DNA from: Longimicrobiales bacterium
Lineage (GTDB): Bacteria; Gemmatimonadota; Gemmatimonadetes; Longimicrobiales; Gaopeijiaceae
Direction: 5' to 3'
Assembly (NCBI GenBank): GCA_028823235.1
Contig: JAPKBW010000006.1
Location: 62,001-126,000 of the forward strand
DNA length: 64,000 bases
Positions 26,090 through 33,936 of the stretch are shown in pieces. Each line of letters opens with the position of its first letter. Position 1 is the first letter of the stretch. Made by a program: the position numbers and the translations under genes. The notes beneath the pieces are model-generated. The model was not told the origin of the DNA. It worked only from the letters and a program-made list of their open reading frames with translations, and searched no databases.

Positions 26090-27159
26090 ATGAATCCACA
26101 CGAAACCCTCGGCGCGCGCTATGCGATCGTCCTCGCACTCTGTGCGACTCTGGTTGCGGCGTTACGGCCGACCAGACCGCGTACGGTGACACTGACGCCC
26201 CCGAGGTGATTTGGCGCAAGGGGCCTCGGCTCCCCCAGCCGATCACCAACAACACGGTGGCCGCCATCGAGATTGATGGGAAGATTTCGGTCTTCTCCTT
26301 CCTCGGGCTGGACTCGACAAAGGTCTGGAGCGGCGTAACCAACGCAGCGTATCGGTGGGACGTCGGAGTCGATCAGTGGGCCGCCATTGATCCGGTCCCC
26401 GGCCCCGGTCGTCTGGCCGCCACGGCCCAAGTCGTGGACGGCCGGATCTACGTCATCGGCGGCTACACGGTGGCCGAAGACGGGGGAGAGCGATCTCTCT
26501 CGGACGTGGCGATCTACGACCCGTCGAGCGATGCGTGGAGCCGTGGAGCGGATATCCCCGTCCCCACCGACGATGCCGCGTCGGGTGTATGGCAAGGAGA
26601 AGAGATCGCCCTGGTCTCCGGATGGCACGACACGGATAACATCACCGACGTTCAGTTTTACAACCCGGCATCGGACTCATGGCAGGCCGGCTCACCGATA
26701 CCAGGACGTCCGGTATTCGGCCATACGGGAGCGATCGTGGAGACCCGTCCCTGATTCGTCATCGACACGGCCTCCTGGGTGGGGAGACTCCCCGCCGACG
26801 ATCTCACCGATGTGTCCTGGGCCCTGATCTCTCCTCATCCGGGGCCACCACTCTACCGCGCAGCGTCCGGCGCCATCGGTGACTACGCCACCTTCGTCGG
26901 AGGGACGGACAATCCCTACAACTACAGCGGAATCGGATACGACGGGGTGCCCTCCGAGCCGATCCGTCAGATTCTCACCTACGCCCCGGACCTCGATCTG
27001 TGGGGCGAGCTACCGCCGCTGCCGGTCGCAACCATGGATCATCGCAACGTGGGCCTGGCCGGCGGACAGGTGTTCGTCGCAGGTGGAATGCTCAAAGGCT
27101 AGATCGTGAGTGATCACGTCTGGGTCGCCGAGGTGTCCCGACTGATTGGGTCTCGATAA
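26090..27159 (+). pseudogene. Broken Kelch-repeat (galactose-oxidase-like propeller) secreted protein
   Basis: Signal peptide in one frame (ARYAIVLALCATLVAA), then a shift near 26155 into the main frame, which reads Kelch blades: GRLAATAQVVDGRIYVIGGY, DVAIYDPSSDAWSRGADIPV, FYNPASDSWQAGSPIPGRPV. TGA at 26752-26754 interrupts it; the same frame resumes FVIDTASWVGRLPADDLTDV, PPLYRAASGAIGDYATFVGG and GELPPLPVATMDHRNVGLAG. A TAG at 27100-27102 follows, and the frame still codes IVSDHVWVAEVSRLIGSR before TAA. Kelch motifs (GG, Y...W) are well kept, so decay is recent. Confidence 0.75.
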
Positions 27160-27296
27160 CCCACGCACCAATCACGTTGCCATTGCTAGTCTCTCGAGAT
27201 TGGCACTCTTCCTGCATCTAGTCTTCTTCGTCATCGGGGGGAGATAGACTCTCACCATTATTTCGCAGCAACGCACCAACTAAGGGAGCTCACCAA

Positions 27297-27974
27297 ATGA
27301 GTACGCTCAGACTCACCTCGAAACTCGGCCTCGTCGCCGCGCTCGCCTTCGCAGGCGCCGCTGGTGCGTGCAAAACGGTCAGCCCGGACGACTTGGATGC
27401 GAGTCTCTCTGCGCTTCGTGCGGATATGCAGCAAGCGATGGCCAGTGGCGATGAGGCCGTGGCCAGTGACGCCGCCAACAAGTTCGCCGACATGGAGCGC
27501 CGATTCGCCGCGCTCGAGCGTGATCTTCAGCAGATGGAACGAGACTTCGAGGTCACGATTTCTCGTCTCGAAGACGAACTCCGGTTCAACGTTCCCATCT
27601 ACTTCGGCTTCGACGACGCGACTGTCGAGTCGGACGATCAGGACGTCCTGGCCCGCTTCAGCAGCGTTGCTCAGAAGTACTATCCCGACGCGCTCGTGAC
27701 GGTCGAAGGCTTCACGGATCCGTCCGGTGACAAGAACTACAATCTCTGGCTTGGCGAAGAGCGTGCGAAAACCGTCGCTGAGTACCTTATCGGCAGCACC
27801 GCGATGACTGAAGATGGAGTGAAGGTCGTCAGCTACGGTGAGGACACCCGTCGCCTCGTCTCTGAAGGATGGGGCCCGGGCACGGAAGGCTGGGAGAACC
27901 GCCGCGTAGTGCTGGTCATCGACCACGATGGTGACCCGCCGGAAATGGCATCCGACATCGAGTCGGGCAGCTGA
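27297..27974 (+). CDS. OmpA-domain lipoprotein (Pal-like)
   Basis: 225 residues; GGGAG lies before the ATG. Lipobox AAGAC near residues 21-25, then a heptad-rich helix (about 35-100, with DMERRFAALERDLQQMERDF) that probably forms a coiled coil, then an OmpA C-terminal domain: IYFGFDDATVESDDQDVLAR, VTVEGFTDPSGDKNYN, LGEERAKTVAEYL and ENRRVVLVID. This domain binds peptidoglycan diaminopimelate, so the protein links the outer membrane to the wall. Unlike pal genes it is not next to tol genes. A TTCG-loop terminator follows. Confidence 0.9.
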   Translation: MSTLRLTSKLGLVAALAFAGAAGACKTVSPDDLDASLSALRADMQQAMASGDEAVASDAANKFADMERRFAALERDLQQMERDFEVTISRLEDELRFNVPIYFGFDDATVESDDQDVLARFSSVAQKYYPDALVTVEGFTDPSGDKNYNLWLGEERAKTVAEYLIGSTAMTEDGVKVVSYGEDTRRLVSEGWGPGTEGWENRRVVLVIDHDGDPPEMASDIESGS

Positions 27975-28021
27975 TCGTCGAGAGCTCCATGAAATAGACG
28001 ACTCATGTCGATCCTCCTGAA

Positions 28022-28053
28022 GGGGTCGTCGGGTTCGCCCGGCGGCCCTTTTT
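28022..28053 (+). terminator. Rho-independent terminator after the OmpA gene
   Basis: A 12-pair stem (left arm 28022-28033, right arm 28038-28049, with some G-T pairs) capped by a TTCG tetraloop and followed by TTTT. It lies 48 bases after the OmpA stop. Confidence 0.85.
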
Positions 28054-28075
28054 GTATGTGTGGATGCGAGAGCCT

Positions 28076-28200
28076 CTAGTACAAGTAGCCGAGTCCGACC
28101 CGGAGTGCTGCGACCTCACGCGTCTGAGCCGAAACTGATCTCCAACGATGCATCCCTGGGTAAGCGCGGCAGCCACGATGGGTACGATTGTCCTGAGCAT
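28076..28200 (-). pseudogene. Possible relic of an outer-membrane protein gene
   Basis: ATG at 28200 opens MLRTIVPIVAAALTQGCIVG, which looks like a signal peptide. About 20 residues later, in another frame, the sequence REVAALRVGLGYLY ends in TAG at 28076; a final beta strand with C-terminal aromatic residue is typical of outer-membrane barrels. Everything between would have been lost. The evidence is only these two short ends. Confidence 0.3.
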
Positions 28201-28359
28201 CCTGCCTCCACATGGGGATAGGTTCCGGGACTCTACATGCCGTATCGAACCACGCAGCATGAGAGGGCCGCGATACGTCAGACAACTCAGGCCACCTTCC
28301 CGCACACGGGTGCATCGGCCATTCTTGGTCAGCCACAGCACCCTATCCAAGAGAAAAGC

Positions 28360-29241
28360 TTGGTACACAAATCTCCTTTCAAGCCCGACCACCGACTGTT
28401 CCCGTTCGAGTCGAAATGGTTCGACAGCCGTGTCGGGAAGGTCCACTACGTGGACGAAGGGGCCGGCGATCCGATCCTGCTTCTGCACGGAAACCCGACA
28501 TGGAGTTTCCTCTATCGCGGAATCATCATCCGCCTGAAGAAACACTTCAGGTGTATCGCCGTCGACTATCCGGGATTCGGTCTTTCGACCCGCCCCGATA
28601 CGTATGGGTACACTCCAGCCGAACAGGCCAACGTCGTGCGGGATCTGGTGCGACACCTCGATCTTAAAAACCTGACAATTATGGGGCAGGACTGGGGTGG
28701 CCCCATCGGGCTCAGGGTCGCCGTCGATGAACTGCCTCGAGTCCGGGCCTTGGTCATGGGTAACACGTGGTTCTGGCCGGTGGATTCATGGCAGGGAAAG
28801 TCATTCGCATACGTGATGTCGATGGCCCCGGTGCAGAGCCAGATTATCAATAACAATTTCTTCGTCGAGAAAGTCATGCCGTGGGCAGTGAAGCACCCGC
28901 TTTCCGACGAAGTCATGGACCACTATCGAGAAGCGCTCCCGACACCCACCAGCCGCATGGGTGTAGCGGAGTTCCCTGTCCAGTTGATGGCAGCGACACA
29001 CTGGCTCAGGGATCTGGAGGAAGATGTGCAGACCTCCCTCCCACACGTGCCGATGCTCCTGACCTGGGGCATGCACGATCTGATGTTCACACGGCCGTTC
29101 ATGGAGCGTTTCCGGGAGACGTTTACCAACTGCCGGGTGCAGCGCCTCGACGCCAAGCACTACATCCAGGAAGACGCCCCGAAGGAGATTTCTGCAGCGA
29201 TCCAGTCGTTCCTCGAGTCTCCGGGCAAGGAGGGCGCATGA
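28360..29241 (+). CDS. Haloalkane dehalogenase-like alpha/beta hydrolase
   Basis: 293 residues from TTG at 28360 (AAGAGAA upstream); the frame is open to an ATG at 28237, but the extra 41 residues look unrelated. Motifs: oxyanion loop HGNPTWSFLYR, nucleophile elbow GQDWGGPIGLR with Asp as nucleophile followed by a Trp, an Asp in LTWGMHDLMF, and His in DAKHYIQED. Asp nucleophile, Trp next to it and Asn in HGNP are the haloalkane dehalogenase signature (covalent Asp ester, halide held by Trp and Asn). It cleaves carbon-halogen bonds or related esters. Its stop overlaps the start of crcB (ATGA), which hints that halide, possibly fluoride, is released. Confidence 0.8.
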   Translation: MVHKSPFKPDHRLFPFESKWFDSRVGKVHYVDEGAGDPILLLHGNPTWSFLYRGIIIRLKKHFRCIAVDYPGFGLSTRPDTYGYTPAEQANVVRDLVRHLDLKNLTIMGQDWGGPIGLRVAVDELPRVRALVMGNTWFWPVDSWQGKSFAYVMSMAPVQSQIINNNFFVEKVMPWAVKHPLSDEVMDHYREALPTPTSRMGVAEFPVQLMAATHWLRDLEEDVQTSLPHVPMLLTWGMHDLMFTRPFMERFRETFTNCRVQRLDAKHYIQEDAPKEISAAIQSFLESPGKEGA

Positions 29242-29621
29242 CACCGATCGTTGTAGGTCTGGGCGGGGCGCTGGGTGCGCTCACCCGCTACTACGGCACC
29301 GAATTTGTCCGGCGACTAGTCGGTGATTCACTGCCATGGGGCACCTTCGCGGTCAACATCATCGGGGCCTTCGCCCTGGGCTTCCTCATGGTATGGCTTC
29401 AGTCGCGCGCGCCATCGACTCAGGTTCGACAGTTCATCGGAATCGGGTTCCTCGGATCGTTCACGACGTTCAGCACCTTCAGCTACGAAACCGTGGCCAT
29501 GGCCCGCGAGGGCCATTTCTGGCAGGCCGGCGGATACGCGGCTTCATCCATGGCCTTCGGGATCGTCGCAGTAGTCGCGGGCGCGGTCATCGCCTCTACG
29601 CTCAGTCCGACGGGAAATTGA
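29238..29621 (+). CDS. crcB: Fluoride ion channel CrcB/Fluc
   Basis: 127 residues with four helices. The ATG at 29238 overlaps the hydrolase stop, and AAGGAGGG lies just upstream. Fluc signatures are all present: GGALGALTRYY in helix 1, WGTFAVNIIGAFALGF with the pore Asn in helix 2, and GFLGSFTTFSTFSYE with the phenylalanine box in helix 3. Dual-topology dimers of this protein export fluoride. No fluoride riboswitch is visible upstream of the hydrolase; control is presumably shared with the hydrolase. Confidence 0.93.
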   Translation: MTPIVVGLGGALGALTRYYGTEFVRRLVGDSLPWGTFAVNIIGAFALGFLMVWLQSRAPSTQVRQFIGIGFLGSFTTFSTFSYETVAMAREGHFWQAGGYAASSMAFGIVAVVAGAVIASTLSPTGN

Positions 29622-29712
29622 CCGGCATTCTTCGTTGCCGTACCAGAGACCCCGACCCTATCGTCGATGAACCGGGACCACCCGAACCTTCGTCAGCGTC
29701 AAAAGAGTCCCC

Positions 29713-30189
29713 ATGACAGCACGCCAACTCATTACTGTGGGAATCCTCGCCGCCGCGGTCGGAATCGGCCTCACAAAGGCGGCGACGCGCGGAGACGACG
29801 AGTTCATCGCCGAGTCGGAAACCCTCAGTGCCTTCGAGGTACGGGTCGGCGACTGCTTCGACGACGGCGCATTTATGGGCAACGAGGTGCAGGACATTCC
29901 GGCAGTCCCCTGTGCAGAGCCTCACGACAATGAGGTCTACGCCACGTTTGACATGCCCGGAGATAAGTGGCCGGGCGATGCCGCGGCAGATCAGGCGGCA
30001 ATGGCGGTGTGCTATGATCGCTTCAGGGCGGCGATCGGGAAGCCGTATAAAGATTCCGTCATCGACTTCACAACGATGTACCCGAGTGAGCGATCGTGGA
30101 ATCAGGGCGGCGACAGAGAAGTCGTCTGCATCGCCTTCCGCATGGATCTCGAGAAGCTCACTGAAACGGTCCGCGACTCAGGCATCTAG
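29713..30189 (+). CDS. Septum-formation-family secreted protein
   Basis: 158 residues. An N-terminal anchor (LITVGILAAAVGIGLTKA) is followed by a domain matching the septum formation family (PF13845 type): VGDCFDD, VPCAEPHDNEVYATFDMPG, a Cys in MAVCYDRF and SERSWNQGGDREVVCIAF. Two disulfides between the four cysteines are likely. The family is mostly described in actinobacteria; its biochemical role is unknown. It converges on the two tRNA genes. Confidence 0.75.
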   Translation: MTARQLITVGILAAAVGIGLTKAATRGDDEFIAESETLSAFEVRVGDCFDDGAFMGNEVQDIPAVPCAEPHDNEVYATFDMPGDKWPGDAAADQAAMAVCYDRFRAAIGKPYKDSVIDFTTMYPSERSWNQGGDREVVCIAFRMDLEKLTETVRDSGI

Positions 30190-30205
30190 GGAACTCTCAG
30201 GGCAG

Positions 30206-30245
30206 AAAAAGACTCCGCCGGCCTGGAATCCGGCCCCGCGGAGTC
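30206..30245 (-). terminator. Terminator of the tRNA operon
   Basis: On the minus strand, GACTCCGC (30245-30238) pairs with GCGGAGTC (30218-30211) enclosing an inner CCGG hairpin, and a T5 tract follows (30210-30206). It starts two bases past the end of tRNA-Val. Confidence 0.8.
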
Positions 30246-30246
30246 A

Positions 30247-30319
30247 TGGTCGCAGCAGGACTCGAACCTGCGACATCTACGATGTGAACGTAGCGCTCTA
30301 CCAGCTGAGCTATGCGACC
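30247..30319 (-). tRNA. tRNA-Val (anticodon CAC)
   Basis: The 73-base gene folds as a cloverleaf: acceptor GGTCGCA/TGCGACC, D arm with TAGCTCAGCTGGTAGAG, anticodon stem CTACG/CGTAG with loop TTCACAT, and T arm GCAGG-TTCGAGT-CCTGC. The discriminator is A; CCA is not encoded. It reads GTG codons. Confidence 0.93.
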
Positions 30320-30367
30320 CTGAAATCACTGGAGGCCCGGGCTCGCACCCGGACCTCTTGTCATCCA

Positions 30368-30440
30368 TACCCCTACGGGGACTCGAACCCCGGTCTCCGC
30401 CGTGAGAGGGCGATATCCTAGGCCACTAGACGATAGGGGC
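30368..30440 (-). tRNA. tRNA-Glu (anticodon CTC)
   Basis: 73 bases: acceptor GCCCCTA pairing with TAGGGGT (first pair G-T), anticodon loop CTCTCAC in stem CGCC/GGCG, T arm CGGGG-TTCGAGT-CCCCG. CCA is not encoded. It lies 48 bases upstream of tRNA-Val in the same transcript and reads GAG codons. Confidence 0.93.
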
Positions 30441-30495
30441 ATCTAATTCCCTCATTTTTCAGAGGGCACAAATTGTACCCAAGCGATCCGGCAAG

Positions 30496-30525
30496 CTCAA
30501 CCCCTCAACCCCTCAACCCCTCAAC
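30496..30525. repeat. Tandem 8-base repeat, CTCAACCC x 3.75
   Basis: Four adjacent copies of CTCAACCC, the last incomplete, lie between the tRNA-Glu gene and the next gene. Copy number is likely to vary by slippage. No role is apparent. Confidence 0.9.
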
Positions 30526-30630
30526 GCTTTCGCTGCGGTACGCGTCTTTAGTATCACACGAGTGGTTGTGTCCGCAGTCCCACGACGAAAACGGGCGCTC
30601 GCAACCGATTTCCAGGTACGGAGTTGTAGG

Positions 30631-30948
30631 ATGCCAGCAGTGCAGACAGAAACGAAACTGACCCCAGATTCAGTGCGGGGGTGGATGAACACCCGACGGG
30701 GTTGGAAGAGGCGGTCGAACAAACTCACTAAAGAGTTCCAGTTCAAGCGCTTTCGTGACTCCATCGTGTTTGTGAACCGTGTCGCGACGCTCGCGGACAC
30801 GCACAAGCACTACCCAGACATCGATATACGGACTGGGAACGTGACGTTGACGCTTTCGACCCAAAAAGTCGGTGGTATTTCTGAGAAGGATCTCAATCTC
30901 GCGGAACAGATTGACTTCGCGACGTCCTTCGGGGAGAACCGACAGTAG
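30631..30948 (+). CDS. Pterin-4a-carbinolamine dehydratase-like protein with altered active site
   Basis: 105 residues from ATG at 30631 (GGAG at the right distance); the frame is open upstream but looks non-coding. The PCD/DCoH fold is clear: GWKRRSNKLTKEFQFKRFRD, FVNRVATLADTHKHYPDI, VTLTLSTQKVGGISEKDLNL. Standard enzymes have a His-His pair (HHP) and a third His in T-H-D. Here they read HKHYP and STQK, so two of the three catalytic histidines are replaced. Activity in tetrahydropterin recycling is therefore doubtful, and the window has no aromatic hydroxylase. Confidence 0.85.
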   Translation: MPAVQTETKLTPDSVRGWMNTRRGWKRRSNKLTKEFQFKRFRDSIVFVNRVATLADTHKHYPDIDIRTGNVTLTLSTQKVGGISEKDLNLAEQIDFATSFGENRQ

Positions 30949-30964
30949 GACTTCCTGTCCCAGG

Positions 30965-31591
30965 TTATGCGGCGAGCAGCCCCCCAGAGAGGGGTGAGAC
31001 CGAGTAGGTCCTCCCATCTTGGTCCAGAAAGTAGTCGGGTGATTCAGCCCGCAGTACGCGGTGGTCGATAGGTCCCCACCCAACGGCCGCCGTTTTCGTT
31101 CCTGCTGATTCCCCCGCGCGAAGGGCATTCGGCAAATCACCGACGAACAGCACCCGCGTCGGGTCGAGATGAATATTGAGAGCCCAGCACCGGCTCTGGG
31201 TGAGGCTTCTCACGCACAACCTGATCGCCGCACACCACGAACTCGAACAGGTCGCCCAGCCCACACACATCCATGGTCTGTCAGGCAATCCGATGACCCT
31301 TACTCGTGACGACGCCCACGCGGGTGCCACGACCCTTCAGCTGATTGACCACATCGATGGCACCCGGAAAGGGTTGAACCATCTCATCGTGGACGCTCCG
31401 CTGATACACGACATACGTCTCCAGCATGGCGAGGCGCTCGTCCTCACTCCGCGCTAAGTCGGCCAATTGAATCGGCAGGGTCTGGCCTATGGTCTCGAGG
31501 AACCGTGTGTCAGGCGGAGCTTCTTCAGGATGAGATCTACCGTGTCTACGAGAGTGCCGTCGATGTCGAAAAGGACGCCGGTCCAGCTCAG
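30965..31591 (-). pseudogene. Broken HAD-IA phosphatase (phosphoglycolate phosphatase-like)
   Basis: The gene follows the aminotransferase with overlapping ends but is split over several frames. WTGVLFDIDGTLVDTVDLI (motif I, DxDGT) ends at a TAG after LTHGSSRP. Another frame holds PPDTRFLETIGQTLPIQLAD and PFPGAIDVVNQLKGRGTRVG with motif II (VVTSKGH), stopping at 31281. A third gives QTMDVCGLGDLFEFVVCGDQ and VVREKPHPEPVLG (motif III Lys), and a fourth HLDPTRVLFVGDLPNALRAG (motif IV) to the TAA at 30965. All HAD motifs survive, so breakage is recent or reflects sequence errors. Confidence 0.75.
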
Positions 31592-32964
31592 AGGACTTCT
31601 CTCGCAGCCCGCCCAATCGTCCCGACCGCGAAGGTCACCTGCTCGTCGGTCAGGACCACCGGTGGACTGAACTCCACCACCTCGCCCACCTCACCGGCGG
31701 GAAGAACGATCAGTCCATCCCGAAGAACTCTCTCCGCGATGCGAACCCCGGCACCCGCGTCCGGTCCACCACGGGCATCTTCGAATTCGACACCGATCAG
31801 GAGCCCGAGGCCACGCACTTCGCGCACTCCCTCGACGGATCTGAGCTCGGCCTTCAGAGCCTCCAGTAGTTGGATTCCACGCCGCTCCGACTGGTCGGAA
31901 ATGGCTTCGGACTCAAAGACCTCAAGCGCACCAATCGCTGCTGAACACGCGAGTGGGTGTCCAAGAAAGGTGCTGGTGTGCACCGCTTCACCGCCGCTAT
32001 CAGGCCAGGCATCCATGATTTCCGCAGGGGCCATGCAGGCCGAAATCGGAAGCCCTGCTCCAAGCGACTTTCCCACGCAAACGATGTCAGGCCGTAATCC
32101 GACCCGGGAAGAGGCGAGCGTGGCTCCGCACCTGCCAAGGCCCGTGAATATCTCATCTGCGATCACAATAGCCGAAAATGCGGCTGCCAGATCGGAGAGC
32201 TCCGACATAAAGCCGTCCGGAGCGAGACGGGCACCACCACGTGCCTGCATCGGCTCAACGATGATGGCGCCGATCTCATCACCGTTGGGTGCCCCATCGC
32301 TGAGGAAGACCCTGATCCGCTCTAGGGCATCCTCGGCAGAGCAGCGGTTGGTCTCGGCATCCGTGCCACGCCGGGCTCTTGCTCCTTCCGGCCAGGGGGC
32401 GAACGCGACACCACCGTAGAGCCGGCGTTCGAAGCCACTCCGGAAGTGCGGACGCTCCGTTACCGCAAGTGACCCCAGTGTGAGGCCATGATAGCTCCCT
32501 TCGAATGCTAGAACGCCCGGGCGGCCGGAAGCGAGCGCCGCGGTCTTGAGCGCGACCTCGACCGCTTCCGACCCGGTGCTTCCCAGAACGATGCGGGTTT
32601 CGTCCCACGGAGACAGTTCGGCCAACCGCTCAAGGAGCTCCAGCTTCCGAACAGGCGGGTGAATGTCGCCCATCCCATGGATCAGCCGCTCTTCCCGGAG
32701 GGCCTTCTCCAGGGGCGCACTCCGGTGTCCGAGCAAGGCTACACCGAACGCTGAGGTCAGGTCGATGAACACATTGCCGTCGGCATCGCGCACATTCGCA
32801 CCCTCAGCCTCCGACCAGAACACAGGCCAGTCCGGACTACTCCAAGTGATGTTTCGTGACTCGACCTTCGAGAGCCGAGCCGCCATCTCGCGCGAGCGGG
32901 GGCCGGGCGGTGTGCTGACGATTCTGGGCAGCTGTTTACCAAACGGCCGGTCGCCCTGGTTCAC
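31588..32964 (-). CDS. Class III PLP-dependent aminotransferase
   Basis: 458 residues from GTG at 32964, which overlaps the last base of the fabI stop (TAGTG). Motifs of the GabT/ArgD/BioA family: VFIDLTSAFGVALLGH, GSTGSEAVEVALKTA (phosphate cup), FEGSYHGLTLGSLA, IIVEPMQARGG, VIADEIFTGLGR with the Asp that contacts the PLP nitrogen, and the Schiff-base lysine in CVGKSLGAGLP. Substrate is not predictable; the enzyme could use omega-amino or ornithine-like donors. Placement next to fabI is probably by operon, not by pathway. Confidence 0.88.
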   Translation of the reverse strand: MNQGDRPFGKQLPRIVSTPPGPRSREMAARLSKVESRNITWSSPDWPVFWSEAEGANVRDADGNVFIDLTSAFGVALLGHRSAPLEKALREERLIHGMGDIHPPVRKLELLERLAELSPWDETRIVLGSTGSEAVEVALKTAALASGRPGVLAFEGSYHGLTLGSLAVTERPHFRSGFERRLYGGVAFAPWPEGARARRGTDAETNRCSAEDALERIRVFLSDGAPNGDEIGAIIVEPMQARGGARLAPDGFMSELSDLAAAFSAIVIADEIFTGLGRCGATLASSRVGLRPDIVCVGKSLGAGLPISACMAPAEIMDAWPDSGGEAVHTSTFLGHPLACSAAIGALEVFESEAISDQSERRGIQLLEALKAELRSVEGVREVRGLGLLIGVEFEDARGGPDAGAGVRIAERVLRDGLIVLPAGEVGEVVEFSPPVVLTDEQVTFAVGTIGRAAREVL

Positions 32965-33863
32965 TACTCCGCCGAAAGCTGGGGCTCCGCCTGCATCCCC
33001 ATCGCATGGTAGCCCTTATCTACATGCAGCGTCTCGCCGGTAATTCCAGATCCGAGGGGTGAGCACAGGAAGGCCGCCGCCCAGCCAACCTCATCGGCGG
33101 TGTTCGCCTCTGGGAGAGCGGCGTTCTCTTCGTAGTATTCGACCATGCGTTCGATCGTCCCAATCGCCCTTGCTGCCCGGCTCGCGAGTGGGCCCGCACT
33201 GATGGTGTTCACGCGAATACCCCAGCGACGACCCGCCTCGAAAGCGAGAGTGCGTGTGTCGCTCTCGAGCGCGGCCTTCGCTGAGCTCATGCCACCGCCA
33301 TATCCGGGAATCACTCGCTCAGCCGCCAGATAGGACAGCGATACCACGGATCCACCCGGTCGCATAAGCGGTCCGAAACGCTGCACCATGCTCACCATGG
33401 AGAATGCGCTCGCAGAAACGGCCGCCAGATAACCGGGGCGACTTGTATCGAGGAGGTCGTTCTGCACCTCAGGCCCATTGGCGAGAGAGTGGACGAGGAT
33501 ATCCACGGATCCATCCCCGAAGTCCGCCTTCATGCTGTCGGCAACTCCTTGGATCGAGTAGCCGCTTAATTTCACGTATCGCTTGTCGTTCGCGACGTCC
33601 GCCGGAACCACGTCGTCCGTGTCGTAAACGGCGTCAAACGGATAAACCCGCTCAAACTCAATCTCGCCGCCGCCGGGCAGCGACACGTCCAGCTTCCCAC
33701 GTTCCAAGCTCTTCGTGAAGATCCGCATCGTGGGCGGCCATGTCCCCACGCAGATCGACGCACCCGCCTCTGCAAGGGCCTTAGCAATCGCCCAGCCGTA
33801 TCCCTTGTCGTCGGCGATGCCCGCCACGAAGGCTCGTTTGCCGGTGAGATCAATCGACAGCAT
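32964..33863 (-). CDS. fabI: Enoyl-[acyl-carrier-protein] reductase, plant/Chlamydia type
   Basis: 299 residues; GAGGAG lies before the ATG. It reduces trans-2-enoyl-ACP with NADH at the end of each fatty-acid elongation round. Rossmann start [20 protein letters not shown], catalytic Tyr pair in [12 protein letters not shown] and lysine in YGGGMSSAK. The spacing [17 protein letters not shown], the insertion after GTWPP (about 40 residues) and [14 protein letters not shown] resemble plastid and chlamydial FabI more than the 260-residue E. coli enzyme. It heads an operon with the aminotransferase. Confidence 0.93.
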   Translation of the reverse strand: MLSIDLTGKRAFVAGIADDKGYGWAIAKALAEAGASICVGTWPPTMRIFTKSLERGKLDVSLPGGGEIEFERVYPFDAVYDTDDVVPADVANDKRYVKLSGYSIQGVADSMKADFGDGSVDILVHSLANGPEVQNDLLDTSRPGYLAAVSASAFSMVSMVQRFGPLMRPGGSVVSLSYLAAERVIPGYGGGMSSAKAALESDTRTLAFEAGRRWGIRVNTISAGPLASRAARAIGTIERMVEYYEENAALPEANTADEVGWAAAFLCSPLGSGITGETLHVDKGYHAMGMQAEPQLSAE

Positions 33864-33936
33864 GTGCTTTGGCTCCTCGTGGGAGGGGTTGAGTCAGGGC
33901 AGGAAAGCTATCCTTCGGGTGTGTGCGAAGGGAGTG

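Noticed and set aside
25554-26342. 262-residue minus-strand frame
   Set aside because: Crosses a lipoprotein end and a Kelch gene on the other strand and gives no motif; the real signal there is the frameshifted fragment at 25681-25972.
26752-26754. TGA in the Kelch gene as selenocysteine or recoding
   Set aside because: No SECIS-like hairpin follows, and the gene also has a frameshift and a TAG, which points to decay.
28201-28359. Fluoride riboswitch upstream of the hydrolase-crcB pair
   Set aside because: A GATAGG/GATGG-like stretch is present but the conserved pseudoknot sequence of the crcB motif cannot be fitted.
30496-30525. Tandem CTCAACCC units as part of a CRISPR array
   Set aside because: Units are adjacent without spacers and only 8 bases long.
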